This document shows positions 1-5,327 of a stretch of 6,773 nt of DNA, one piece after another (the first letter of the stretch is position 1; the number at the start of each line of letters is the position of its first letter). The notes beneath the pieces are model-generated. The model ran no database searches. It was not told the DNA's origin and saw only the letters and a list, made by a program, of their open reading frames with translations. Made by a program: the position numbers and the translations under genes. Where the stretch lies: NCBI GenBank assembly GCA_945871045.1, contig CAMBUC010000119.1:1-6773 (forward strand), in the 5' to 3' direction. This DNA comes from an uncultured bacterium. GTDB taxonomy: Bacteria > Bacillota > Clostridia > Lachnospirales > Lachnospiraceae.

Positions 1-863
1 CCCGGGGCAGAGTACGCAGCCGCGATCCTGAACATGTATATGAAGAAGCAAAGAGGCTTGCAGAAAACGGATACCATGAGATCGTATTGACCGGTATTCA
101 TCTGAGTTCTTATGGTGTGGGGGAGAACTTCGGGCTGATGGACCTGATCCGCATGGTGCATGAGATTCCCGGGATTAAGCGGATCCGTCTGGGGTCCTTA
201 GAGCCGCGTATCATTACAGAAACATTCGCAGATCAATTAAAACAGCTGCCCAAGATATGTCCGCATTTTCATCTTTCCCTGCAGAGCGGGTGCGATGAGA
301 CACTTGTCCGTATGAACCGCAAGTATACCACGGAGGAATATGCCCGCAGTTGCGAATTATTGCGTGAGGTATATGAGCATCCGGCCATCACGACGGATGT
401 CATCGTGGGATTTCCGGGTGAGACACCGGAGGAGTTTGAAGCGTCCAAGCGTTTTTTGGAGCGCATCGGCTTTTATGAAATGCATGTATTTCAGTATTCG
501 AAACGTCACGGTACACGGGCGGAACGCATGCCGGATCAGGTTCCGGAGCCCATGAAAAAAGAGCGGAGCGCTGTGCTTCTTGCCCTTGAAAAAATCCAAT
601 CCCGGGCGTTTCGGGAGTATTATATCGGAAAACAGCAGGTTGTGTTGTTTGAAGAAGCCCTCCGGTTGGGGGAAAAGCGTTATATGGTAGGCTTTACGCC
701 GGAGTATGTGCGCCTTGCAATGGAACTTACAGAGAATATGGTTGAAGAGGATTATGTAAACCGATTGTGTCTTGGAACGGTGGGAGAGGCACTGACCGGG
801 GAACTCTATCTGTTTCACATGCAGGATAGCCCGGTTACCGGAATAAGACCGGGCGAACAGTAA
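1..863 (+). CDS. mtaB: tRNA (t6A37)-C2 methylthiotransferase MtaB, 3' part (5' end outside window)
   Basis: This radical-SAM enzyme converts N6-threonylcarbamoyladenosine at tRNA position 37 to its 2-methylthio form (ms2t6A) in ANN-decoding tRNAs. The frame is open from base 3, and the first codons read GRVRSR, the stretch that normally follows the CxxxCxxC cluster motif, so the N-terminal domain and radical-SAM cysteines lie just left of the window. Family signatures that can be read are LTGIHLSSYG (from base 87), HLSLQSGCDETL (about 270-305) and TDVIVGFPGE (about 393-422). The last 60 or so residues, from about base 630, look like the TRAM RNA-binding domain. The TTG at 87 is an internal leucine codon and not a start. 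The protein ends normally at TAA 861-863. MtaB is preferred over the paralogues MiaB and RimO because of the GIHLSSYG and NRKYTTEEY wording. A promoter follows downstream, so mtaB probably ends its own transcription unit or is only partly read through. Confidence 0.93.
   Translation, partial: RGRVRSRDPEHVYEEAKRLAENGYHEIVLTGIHLSSYGVGENFGLMDLIRMVHEIPGIKRIRLGSLEPRIITETFADQLKQLPKICPHFHLSLQSGCDETLVRMNRKYTTEEYARSCELLREVYEHPAITTDVIVGFPGETPEEFEASKRFLERIGFYEMHVFQYSKRHGTRAERMPDQVPEPMKKERSAVLLALEKIQSRAFREYYIGKQQVVLFEEALRLGEKRYMVGFTPEYVRLAMELTENMVEEDYVNRLCLGTVGEALTGELYLFHMQDSPVTGIRPGEQ
829..854 (+). other. GC-rich stem-loop at the 3' end of mtaB
   Basis: GCCCGGT (829-835) is the exact reverse complement of ACCGGGC (848-854), giving a 7-bp stem with a 12-base loop inside the last codons of mtaB. 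An alternative small hairpin, CCGG-TTA-CCGG (831-841), competes with it. No T-run follows, so it does not qualify as an intrinsic terminator. It could slow 3' exonuclease decay or be incidental to coding. Confidence 0.4.
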
Positions 864-900
864 CAATGTAACAGCTGCAGAAAACGACAGATTTATTAGA

Positions 901-934
901 GGTTGAATTTTTGAACCAACTATATTAGAATATA
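901..934. repeat. Two adjacent inverted repeats over the -35 and -10 region
   Basis: GGTTGAA (901-907) and TTGAACC (911-917) form an imperfect dyad that covers the candidate -35 element, with one mismatch in each arm. TATATT (921-926) and AATATA (929-934) form a perfect 6-2-6 dyad that covers the -10 element. Such placement would suit an operator, but AT-rich promoter DNA often contains short palindromes by chance. Confidence 0.35.
903..931 (+). promoter_or_regulatory. Candidate sigma-A promoter for ireB-ruvX-DUF1292
   Basis: TTGAAT (903-908) and TAGAAT (926-931) are separated by 17 bases and match the -35 and -10 consensus at 4/6 and 5/6 positions. A second overlapping pair is TTGAAC (911-916), 16 bases, TATAAG (933-938). 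The surrounding DNA is AT-rich, unlike the flanking genes, and lies about 60-90 bases upstream of the ireB start, where a promoter is expected. The exact start of transcription cannot be decided from sequence alone. Confidence 0.55.
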
Positions 935-994
935 TAAGAATGGTGCTTGAACATCTATAACTACAAGTGAGAGCACATATGAGGACGTGAAATT

Positions 995-1258
995 ATGCAG
1001 GACAAGAATCAGACACAATTTTTTAGAGTGCAAAAAGAACCGGAGATCAAGGTAAAGGATGTGTTAGAGATCGTTTACCGCTCTCTTTCCGAAAAAGGCT
1101 ATAACCCGCTGAATCAGATCGTGGGTTATATTATGTCCGGTGACCCGACCTATATTACCAGTCACAACAATGCCAGAAGTTTGATCATGAAAGTAGAACG
1201 AGATGAGCTCGTAGAAGAATTGCTCTCTGACTACATCAGAAAGAATTTTCAAAAGTAG
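995..1258 (+). CDS. ireB: IreB/ReoM family regulator (UPF0297, DUF965)
   Basis: This 87-residue protein belongs to the small cytosolic family typified by Enterococcus IreB and Listeria ReoM. Members are phosphorylated by the PASTA-domain Ser/Thr kinase and control cell-wall synthesis; ReoM does so through ClpCP-dependent turnover of MurA. The family core is unmistakable: VYRSLSEKGYNPLNQIVGYIMSGDP (about residues 27-51), then YITSHNNAR and ERDELVEELL. Thr7 lies in an N-terminal segment (NQTQF) resembling the one holding the ReoM phospho-threonine, Thr7. It is the only Thr in the N-terminal tail. The start is ATG 995 with GAGG at 981-984. It is the first gene after the candidate promoter, and the stop is 8 bases before ruvX, so the two are probably co-transcribed. 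In B. subtilis the homologue is yrzL, also next to yrrK. Function in this organism is inferred from the family. Confidence 0.93.
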   Translation: MQDKNQTQFFRVQKEPEIKVKDVLEIVYRSLSEKGYNPLNQIVGYIMSGDPTYITSHNNARSLIMKVERDELVEELLSDYIRKNFQK

Positions 1259-1266
1259 GTGACAGG

Positions 1267-1716
1267 ATGCGGATCATGGGATTGGATTTTGGCTCAAAGA
1301 CCGTAGGAGTGGCAGTCAGTGACCCGCTGGGAATTACCGCCCAGGGGGTAGAGATCGTGCGCAGAAAATCTCCGAATAAGTTGCGGCAGACATTGGCGCG
1401 TATTGAGGAACTGATCCGGGAATACGAAGTAGAGGAACTGGTGCTCGGCTACCCTAAGAACATGAATGGTACCGAGGGCGAGCGCTGTGAAAAGACCAAA
1501 GAATTTAAAGAGATGCTGGAGAAACGTACCGGCCTTCCGGTTGCATTGTGGGACGAGCGTCTGACCACAGTTGCAGCGGACCGTTCTATGATGGAGGGGG
1601 GTCTCGGACGTCAGGAGCGAAAAGCGTATGTGGATGAGATCGCAGCTATTTTTATCTTACAGGGATATATGGCTGCAAAAGAGATGAAAACGAAGAACTG
1701 CACAGACGAGCAATAA
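1267..1716 (+). CDS. ruvX: RuvX/YqgF family nuclease (putative pre-16S rRNA nuclease)
   Basis: This 149-residue protein has the normal length for the YqgF RNase H-like fold. The family is linked to maturation of the 16S rRNA 5' end in E. coli and is also discussed as a Holliday-junction resolvase; cytosolic action is expected. Visible motifs in order are GLDFGSKTVGVAVSD (catalytic Asp7), VLGYPKNMNGTEG (59-71), WDERLTT (95-101, acidic Asp96/Glu97) and KAYVDEIAA (119-127, Asp123), followed by the usual ILQGY end. All expected acidic residues are present, so it should be active. Start ATG 1267 is preferred over ATG 1276 because AGGTGA (1257-1262), which overlaps the ireB stop, fits the first codon better and the family begins just before the GLDFG strand. 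It is tightly linked to ireB upstream. The next gene, DUF1292, follows after 55 bases, as in the B. subtilis yrrK-yrzB pair. Confidence 0.94.
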   Translation: MRIMGLDFGSKTVGVAVSDPLGITAQGVEIVRRKSPNKLRQTLARIEELIREYEVEELVLGYPKNMNGTEGERCEKTKEFKEMLEKRTGLPVALWDERLTTVAADRSMMEGGLGRQERKAYVDEIAAIFILQGYMAAKEMKTKNCTDEQ

Positions 1717-1732
1717 GGATGCAGAGCATGGC

Positions 1733-1749
1733 CCCTGCGGGAGCAGCGG
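1733..1749 (+). other. Small hairpin between ruvX and the DUF1292 gene
   Basis: CTGC (1735-1738), a GGGA tetraloop and GCAG (1743-1746) form a small stem, extended by CC (1733-1734) with GG (1748-1749) across a one-base bulge. It ends 11 bases before the GGAGG ribosome binding site (1761-1765). It is short, and its significance is doubtful. Confidence 0.25.
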
Positions 1750-1771
1750 TTGGATCCGGTGGAGGATTGCG

Positions 1772-2026
1772 ATGGAAAAAGTGGTATTTACAGACCCTGT
1801 AGATGGGGAAACAGTAGAATTTTACGTATTAGAACAAACAAAGATTAACGGATATAATTATATTTTAGTGACGGAGGACGAGGATGGTGATTGTGATTGC
1901 TATATCATGAAGGAAACCACCGAATCGGACGGAGAGACTACTTACGACATGGTAGAGGATGACACTGAATTAAATGTACTTGCAAAAGTATTTGCTGAAA
2001 TGATGGATGACGTGGAGATCGTTTAA
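1772..2026 (+). CDS. DUF1292 family protein (YrzB-like, UPF0473)
   Basis: This 84-residue acidic protein has no known biochemical function. It begins FTDPVDGETVEFYVLEQTKINGYNYILVTEDEDGDCDCYI, the typical DUF1292 pattern: a short beta-rich module in which the protein describes a "data, text, value" layout of hydrophobic strands separated by acidic turns. About a quarter of the residues are Asp or Glu, and there is no signal peptide or membrane segment. The start ATG 1772 is well supported by GGAGG (1761-1765) with 6 bases of spacing. It follows ireB and ruvX in the same order as yrzL-yrrK-yrzB of B. subtilis, which is the strongest support for the family call. The conserved linkage suggests a role connected to envelope control or rRNA processing, but nothing in the sequence decides this. 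It is followed by a structured gap and rnjA. Confidence 0.88.
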   Translation: MEKVVFTDPVDGETVEFYVLEQTKINGYNYILVTEDEDGDCDCYIMKETTESDGETTYDMVEDDTELNVLAKVFAEMMDDVEIV

Positions 2027-2045
2027 TAGATAAGTACCATCATAA

Positions 2046-2111
2046 GATCACAGGGAATACCGGTTACGGGAACGGGGATGAGCGAACCGTAATGCGGGCG
2101 CTTCTGTGATC
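2046..2111 (+). ncRNA. Structured leader element upstream of rnjA (unassigned)
   Basis: Two nested helices can be read directly. Outer helix: GATCACAG (2046-2053) pairs exactly with CTGTGATC (2104-2111), extended inward by two G-U pairs (2054-2055 with 2102-2103). A symmetric 4-by-4 internal loop follows (2056-2059 and 2098-2101). Inner helix: CCG plus GTTACGG (2060-2069) pairs with CCGTAAT (2087-2093) and CGG (2095-2097), giving ten pairs with one bulged G at 2094. The apical loop is 17 bases (2070-2086) and G/A-rich. It ends 50 bases before the rnjA start. I do not recognise a known riboswitch or Rfam family in it. There is no T-run, so it is not a simple terminator. A cis-acting control of RNase J production is the natural guess. 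Confidence 0.5.
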
Positions 2112-2129
2112 CGGCGGAAACTTCTGCGG
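2112..2129 (+). other. Minor hairpin between leader element and rnjA ribosome binding site
   Basis: GCGGA (2114-2118) pairs with TCTGC (2123-2127) around an AACT loop, with one G-U pair and an extra C-G pair (2112 with 2129) beyond a mismatch. It stacks directly after the larger nested structure and leaves the AGGAGG at 2150-2155 unpaired. It is weak by itself, but it adds to a leader that is paired over most of 2046-2129. Confidence 0.3.
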
Positions 2130-2149
2130 GTCTTGTATCCGACTATATT

Positions 2150-2155
2150 AGGAGG
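2150..2155 (+). promoter_or_regulatory. Strong Shine-Dalgarno fixing the TTG start of rnjA
   Basis: AGGAGG lies 6 bases before TTG 2162. No ATG or GTG with comparable spacing precedes the conserved N-terminus, so this site decides the TTG start. Confidence 0.85.
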
Positions 2156-2161
2156 TTTCAT

Positions 2162-3829
2162 TTGAAAAAAGAAAAACAGAATAATAAGTTGAAGATCATT
2201 CCTTTAGGCGGTTTAGAGCAGATAGGGATGAATATTACTGCCTTCGAATATGAGGACAGTATTATTGTCGTGGACTGCGGATTGTCATTTCCGGAGGATG
2301 ACATGTTCGGAATCGATCTGGTGATCCCGGATGTCACCTATTTGAAAGATAATCTGGACAAGGTGAAGGGATTTTTCATCACTCACGGCCATGAGGACCA
2401 TATTGGTGCTCTGCCGTATATTTTGCGTGAGGTAAATGTACCCATTTATGCTACAAAGCTTACCATGGGCATCATTGACCATAAGTTAGAAGAGCATGAT
2501 CTGCTCCGCAAAGTGAAAAAGAAGATCGTGAAGTACGGGCAGCATATCAATGCCGGATGCTTCCGCGTAGAGTTTATAAAGACCAATCACAGTATTCAGG
2601 ACGCAGCAGCGTTGGCGATCTATTCACCGGCGGGTATCGTTGTTCATACAGGAGACTTCAAGGTGGATTACACACCGGTATTTGGTGATGCCATCGACCT
2701 GCAGCGTTTTGGCGAGATCGGAAAGAAGGGTGTGCTGGCGTTGATGTGCGACAGTACCAATGCAGAACGGCCCGGTTTTACAATGTCTGAAAAGACAGTG
2801 GGAAAGGCGCTGGAGAGTATTTTTGAGGAACACCAGAACAGCCGTATCATCGTTGCCACATTTGCATCGAATGTAGACCGTGTACAGCAGATCATCAATC
2901 AGGCATATAAGAACGGAAGAAAAGTAGTTGTCGAGGGACGCAGCATGGTAAACATCATTTCTACTGCAACGGAACTCGGCTACATCAGTATTCCGGATAA
3001 CACCCTGGTAGATATCGAACATTTGAAAAATTATCCGCCGGAGAAGACGGTGCTTATTACGACGGGAAGCCAGGGAGAGTCCATGGCAGCACTTTCACGG
3101 ATGGCAAACGGAACACATCGCAAGGTGAGCATCCGTCCGAATGATACCATCGTGTTTAGTTCCAATCCGATCCCCGGCAATGAAAAAGCAGTTTCAAAGG
3201 TGATCAACGACCTTTCGAAAAAGGGCGCAGAAGTCATTTTTCAGGATGTCCATGTTTCCGGACATGCATGCCAGGAGGATATCAAACTGATCTACTCTCT
3301 GGTTCGGCCGAAGTATGCGATTCCGATCCATGGAGAGTACAAACACCGCAAGGCACAGGCAAAAGTGGCCCAGGAACTGGGCATCGACAAGGATCATATC
3401 TTTTTGATCAATTCCGGCGATGTATTGGAAATGGATGCTGACAGTGCTAGTGTCAATGGCAGAGTGCATGTGGGCGATGTCATGGTAGACGGACTTGGCG
3501 TTGGAGATGTTGGAAATATCGTGCTTCGCGACCGTCACATTCTGGCAGAGGAAGGAATCATCATCGTGGTTCTGACACTGGACGGAGAGTCTGGACAGGT
3601 GCTGGCAGGACCGGATATCGTTTCCCGCGGTTTCGTATATGTACGCGATGCAGGGGATCTGATGGATGACGCACAGGCGGTATTAAACACGACAATGGAT
3701 CATCTGATGGACAGGGGCGTGACTGATTGGGGAAGGATCAAACAGGATATCAAGGATGCGTTGGGCAGTTTTGTATGGAAAGAAACAAAACGCCGTCCCA
3801 TGATCATCCCCATCATTATGGAAGTGTAA
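2162..3829 (+). CDS. rnjA: Ribonuclease J (metallo-beta-lactamase/beta-CASP RNase)
   Basis: This 555-residue protein has full RNase J length. RNase J is a cytosolic 5'-3' exoribonuclease with some endonuclease activity, central to mRNA decay and rRNA maturation in Gram-positives. The metallo-beta-lactamase part carries HGHEDH (residues 75-80) for two zinc ions, His143 in TNHSIQD and Asp165 in HTGDF. The beta-CASP insert spans roughly 210-370, with VATFASNVDR (231-240) and the VSGHA motif (365-369, His368). The lactamase fold resumes with PIHGEYKH (388-395, His390), and a C-terminal domain begins near 450. No catalytic residue is missing. The start is TTG 2162 with AGGAGG 6 bases upstream; the N-terminus MKKEKQNNKLKIIPLGGLEQIG matches the family. 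It could be the only RNase J or one of a J1/J2 pair; one locus cannot tell, so the symbol is tentative. An unusual structured leader precedes it, and a YlbF-family gene follows 47 bases later. Confidence 0.96.
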   Translation: MKKEKQNNKLKIIPLGGLEQIGMNITAFEYEDSIIVVDCGLSFPEDDMFGIDLVIPDVTYLKDNLDKVKGFFITHGHEDHIGALPYILREVNVPIYATKLTMGIIDHKLEEHDLLRKVKKKIVKYGQHINAGCFRVEFIKTNHSIQDAAALAIYSPAGIVVHTGDFKVDYTPVFGDAIDLQRFGEIGKKGVLALMCDSTNAERPGFTMSEKTVGKALESIFEEHQNSRIIVATFASNVDRVQQIINQAYKNGRKVVVEGRSMVNIISTATELGYISIPDNTLVDIEHLKNYPPEKTVLITTGSQGESMAALSRMANGTHRKVSIRPNDTIVFSSNPIPGNEKAVSKVINDLSKKGAEVIFQDVHVSGHACQEDIKLIYSLVRPKYAIPIHGEYKHRKAQAKVAQELGIDKDHIFLINSGDVLEMDADSASVNGRVHVGDVMVDGLGVGDVGNIVLRDRHILAEEGIIIVVLTLDGESGQVLAGPDIVSRGFVYVRDAGDLMDDAQAVLNTTMDHLMDRGVTDWGRIKQDIKDALGSFVWKETKRRPMIIPIIMEV

Positions 3830-3840
3830 TGAAAAGCGTG

Positions 3841-3868
3841 TCTTTCGGATGATTTCGATATAGAAAGA
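3841..3868 (+). other. Stem-loop covering the weak ribosome binding site of the YlbF gene
   Basis: TCTTTC (3841-3846) is the reverse complement of GAAAGA (3863-3868), with a 16-base loop. The only Shine-Dalgarno-like bases before ATG 3877 (AGAAAG, 3862-3867) lie in the right arm. Pairing could lower translation of the downstream gene. The stem is short and AT-rich, so stability is modest. Confidence 0.3.
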
Positions 3869-3876
3869 ACAGAACT

Positions 3877-4242
3877 ATGGATGGACAGATCAGAGACGAA
3901 AAACAAGATATACAAGTTGCTCTGGAACAGTTGGTTGGAGCAATGAAAAACAGTGAAGAATATGTCCGTTTTAAACGGGCGGAGGCGAAAGTGGCAGAGT
4001 TTTCGGAATTGCAGCAGCGTATAGACGAGTTTCGCAACAGTTGGTATGCGCTGCAAAACGGTGGAGCGCCGGATCTGTTTGAACAGATCGATCAGGTGGA
4101 GGAAGCCTATATGGACTTTCGCGAGAACCCTTATGTTCAGGAATTTCTTGCATCGGAACTGGCGTTGTGCCGGATGTTCCAGCAGGTAAACTGGACGATC
4201 ATGCAGAATCTGGATTTTGATACCGATTTTCTGTGTGGGTAA
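3877..4242 (+). CDS. YlbF/YmcA family protein
   Basis: This 121-residue, fully helical, soluble-looking protein shows the YlbF (Com_YlbF) pattern. An N-terminal helix (about 9-37, IQVALEQLVGAMKNSEEYVRFKRAEAKVA) is followed by a central helix (about 42-60, with LQQRIDEFRN) and a C-terminal helix pair with the hallmark NPYVQEFLASE segment (84-94). In B. subtilis, YlbF, YmcA and YaaT form the Y-complex, which affects RNase Y-dependent mRNA processing, competence, sporulation and biofilm formation. The position right after rnjA fits an RNA-decay role, but which paralogue this is remains open. The start is ATG 3877. The ribosome binding site is weak, and an in-frame stop at 3850-3852 with no alternative start codon after it rules out a longer form. 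The stop is 16 bases before the next gene, whose AGGAGG overlaps this intergenic space. Confidence 0.85.
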   Translation: MDGQIRDEKQDIQVALEQLVGAMKNSEEYVRFKRAEAKVAEFSELQQRIDEFRNSWYALQNGGAPDLFEQIDQVEEAYMDFRENPYVQEFLASELALCRMFQQVNWTIMQNLDFDTDFLCG

Positions 4243-4258
4243 GTGACAGGAGGTTGCT

Positions 4259-4627
4259 ATGACCAAAGTAGTAATGCGCGTGCTCAGTATCAGTATTACC
4301 GTATTGTTTTGTGTGCTGGTGGTCTGCGGACTTTATCAGGTAGGTTTAAAATGCTACGATTTCGGATATCGCGTATACACAGAGCCGGCGGTTTCAGAGG
4401 GAAAAGGTACCGAACAGATCGTGCAGATCACAGACGATATGGGAACCAAAGAACTGGCAGATCTGTTGGAAGAAAAAGGACTTGTGCGTGATTCACGGCT
4501 GTTCTATGTTCAGGCAAAATTGTTTGGTTTTGATCTTGAGCCGGGTGTATATAAGGTCAGCAGCGCAATGACGGCGCGCGAACTAATGATGGCGATGACG
4601 CCTGTAGAAGAAGAGGCAGAAGAATGA
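4259..4627 (+). CDS. Short MltG-like membrane protein without catalytic domain
   Basis: This 122-residue protein begins with a hydrophobic segment (about residues 5-27) after a short Lys/Arg-containing N-terminus, so it is probably an inner-membrane anchor with the rest outside. Residues about 53-113 (IVQITDDMGTKELADLLEEKGLV, FYVQAKLFG, LEPGVYKVSSAMTARELMMAM) match the LysM-like N-terminal subdomain of MltG/YceG endolytic transglycosylases. Full MltG is about 340-380 residues and needs a catalytic Glu in its C-terminal domain; here the protein stops after the LysM-like part. There is no sign of a frameshift: the next gene starts at the same stop codon and has a different, intact fold. Start ATG 4259 has AGGAGG at 4248-4253. 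The gene sits where B. subtilis has yrrL (mltG), so it is probably a reduced orthologue that may bind peptidoglycan or a partner without cutting. Activity as a transglycosylase is not supported. Confidence 0.8.
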   Translation: MTKVVMRVLSISITVLFCVLVVCGLYQVGLKCYDFGYRVYTEPAVSEGKGTEQIVQITDDMGTKELADLLEEKGLVRDSRLFYVQAKLFGFDLEPGVYKVSSAMTARELMMAMTPVEEEAEE

Positions 4628-5280
4628 TTCTTGATGAGAGACTTTTGACTTATCTGAATTCGTTGGATAGCGGAAACGGAGAATTGCTGGATCAGATTGA
4701 AAAAGAAGCACTTGCAGATGATGTTCCCATCGTTCGTAAGGATATGCAGACGTTTCTCAAATTCATGCTGTCGGTCAAAAAGCCGAAACGGATCCTGGAA
4801 GTAGGATGCGCCATTGGTTTTTCGGCGCTTCTCATGGCGGCGTGGAATCCGGCGGATTGCACCATCATTACCATCGAAAATTGGGCGCTGCGGATACCGG
4901 TTGCCCGGAATAATTTCCGTCGCGCAGGACGGGAAAACCAGATCACGTTGTTAGAGGGAGATGCAGGTGAGATCCTGCCGGAACTGTTCGCAGAAGGAAA
5001 GACTTTCGACTGGATCTTTATGGATGCGGCGAAGGGTCAGTATCCGGTGCTGCTTCCGACAGCCGTAGATCTTTTGGAAACAGATGGTATCATGATCAGT
5101 GACAACGTGCTCTTCGATGGTGAGATCATCGAATCGCGTTTTGCAGTGACCAGGCGCAATCGAACGATCCATAAGCGTATGCGTGATTATTTATATACCC
5201 TGACGCATCATGATAAACTTACAACAACGGTTCTTCCGGTTGGAGATGGTGCGGCGGTCAGTGTAAAATGCCGCGGTTAG
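4624..5280 (+). CDS. trmR: SAM-dependent O-methyltransferase, TrmR/YrrM type
   Basis: This 218-residue class I methyltransferase is of the catechol-O-methyltransferase-like group. In B. subtilis the homologue TrmR (YrrM) methylates 5-hydroxyuridine at tRNA position 34 to 5-methoxyuridine, a wobble modification. The SAM-binding glycine motif is ILEVGCAIGFSA (57-68) with Glu85 (TIE, 83-85) ending strand 2. Asp134 in MDAAKGQY (133-140) and Asp160-Asn161 (SDN) match the divalent-cation site of the family. The protein ends with VLPVGDGAAVSVK, the usual C-terminal strand pattern. Start ATG 4624 overlaps the stop of the preceding MltG-like gene by four bases (ATGA), with AAGAGG at 4611-4616, which implies translational coupling. 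It lies 47 bases upstream of a U32 gene of the TrhP type, which supplies the hydroxyuridine substrate. This pairing supports TrmR over a small-molecule O-methyltransferase, but specificity is inferred. Confidence 0.88.
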   Translation: MILDERLLTYLNSLDSGNGELLDQIEKEALADDVPIVRKDMQTFLKFMLSVKKPKRILEVGCAIGFSALLMAAWNPADCTIITIENWALRIPVARNNFRRAGRENQITLLEGDAGEILPELFAEGKTFDWIFMDAAKGQYPVLLPTAVDLLETDGIMISDNVLFDGEIIESRFAVTRRNRTIHKRMRDYLYTLTHHDKLTTTVLPVGDGAAVSVKCRG

Positions 5281-5327
5281 AAATGGAACATGAGGCTGGG
5301 TAAATTGGTCAAGGGAGAAAGAAAACT

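Noticed and set aside
357..866. 169-codon open frame on the minus strand
   Set aside because: It lies entirely antisense to mtaB, which has clear family motifs, and its translation is Cys/His/Phe-rich without a recognisable domain.
1970..2050. Separate promoter for rnjA
   Set aside because: Several TA-rich hexamers exist (for example TAAGAT 2043-2048), but none has a convincing -35 box at 16-18 bases.
2046..2111. Assignment of the leader to a named riboswitch
   Set aside because: I compared the loop and helix layout with the guanidine, c-di-GMP and ydaO classes from memory and saw no matching conserved motifs.
3700..4266. 188-codon open frame on the minus strand across the rnjA end and the YlbF gene
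   Set aside because: It is antisense to two well-supported genes and has no recognisable family pattern.
4243..4491. 82-codon plus-strand frame overlapping the MltG-like gene
   Set aside because: It is out of frame with the MltG-like protein, which has the AGGAGG-supported start, a membrane segment and a family match; the alternative is Arg-rich and low in hydrophobic pattern.
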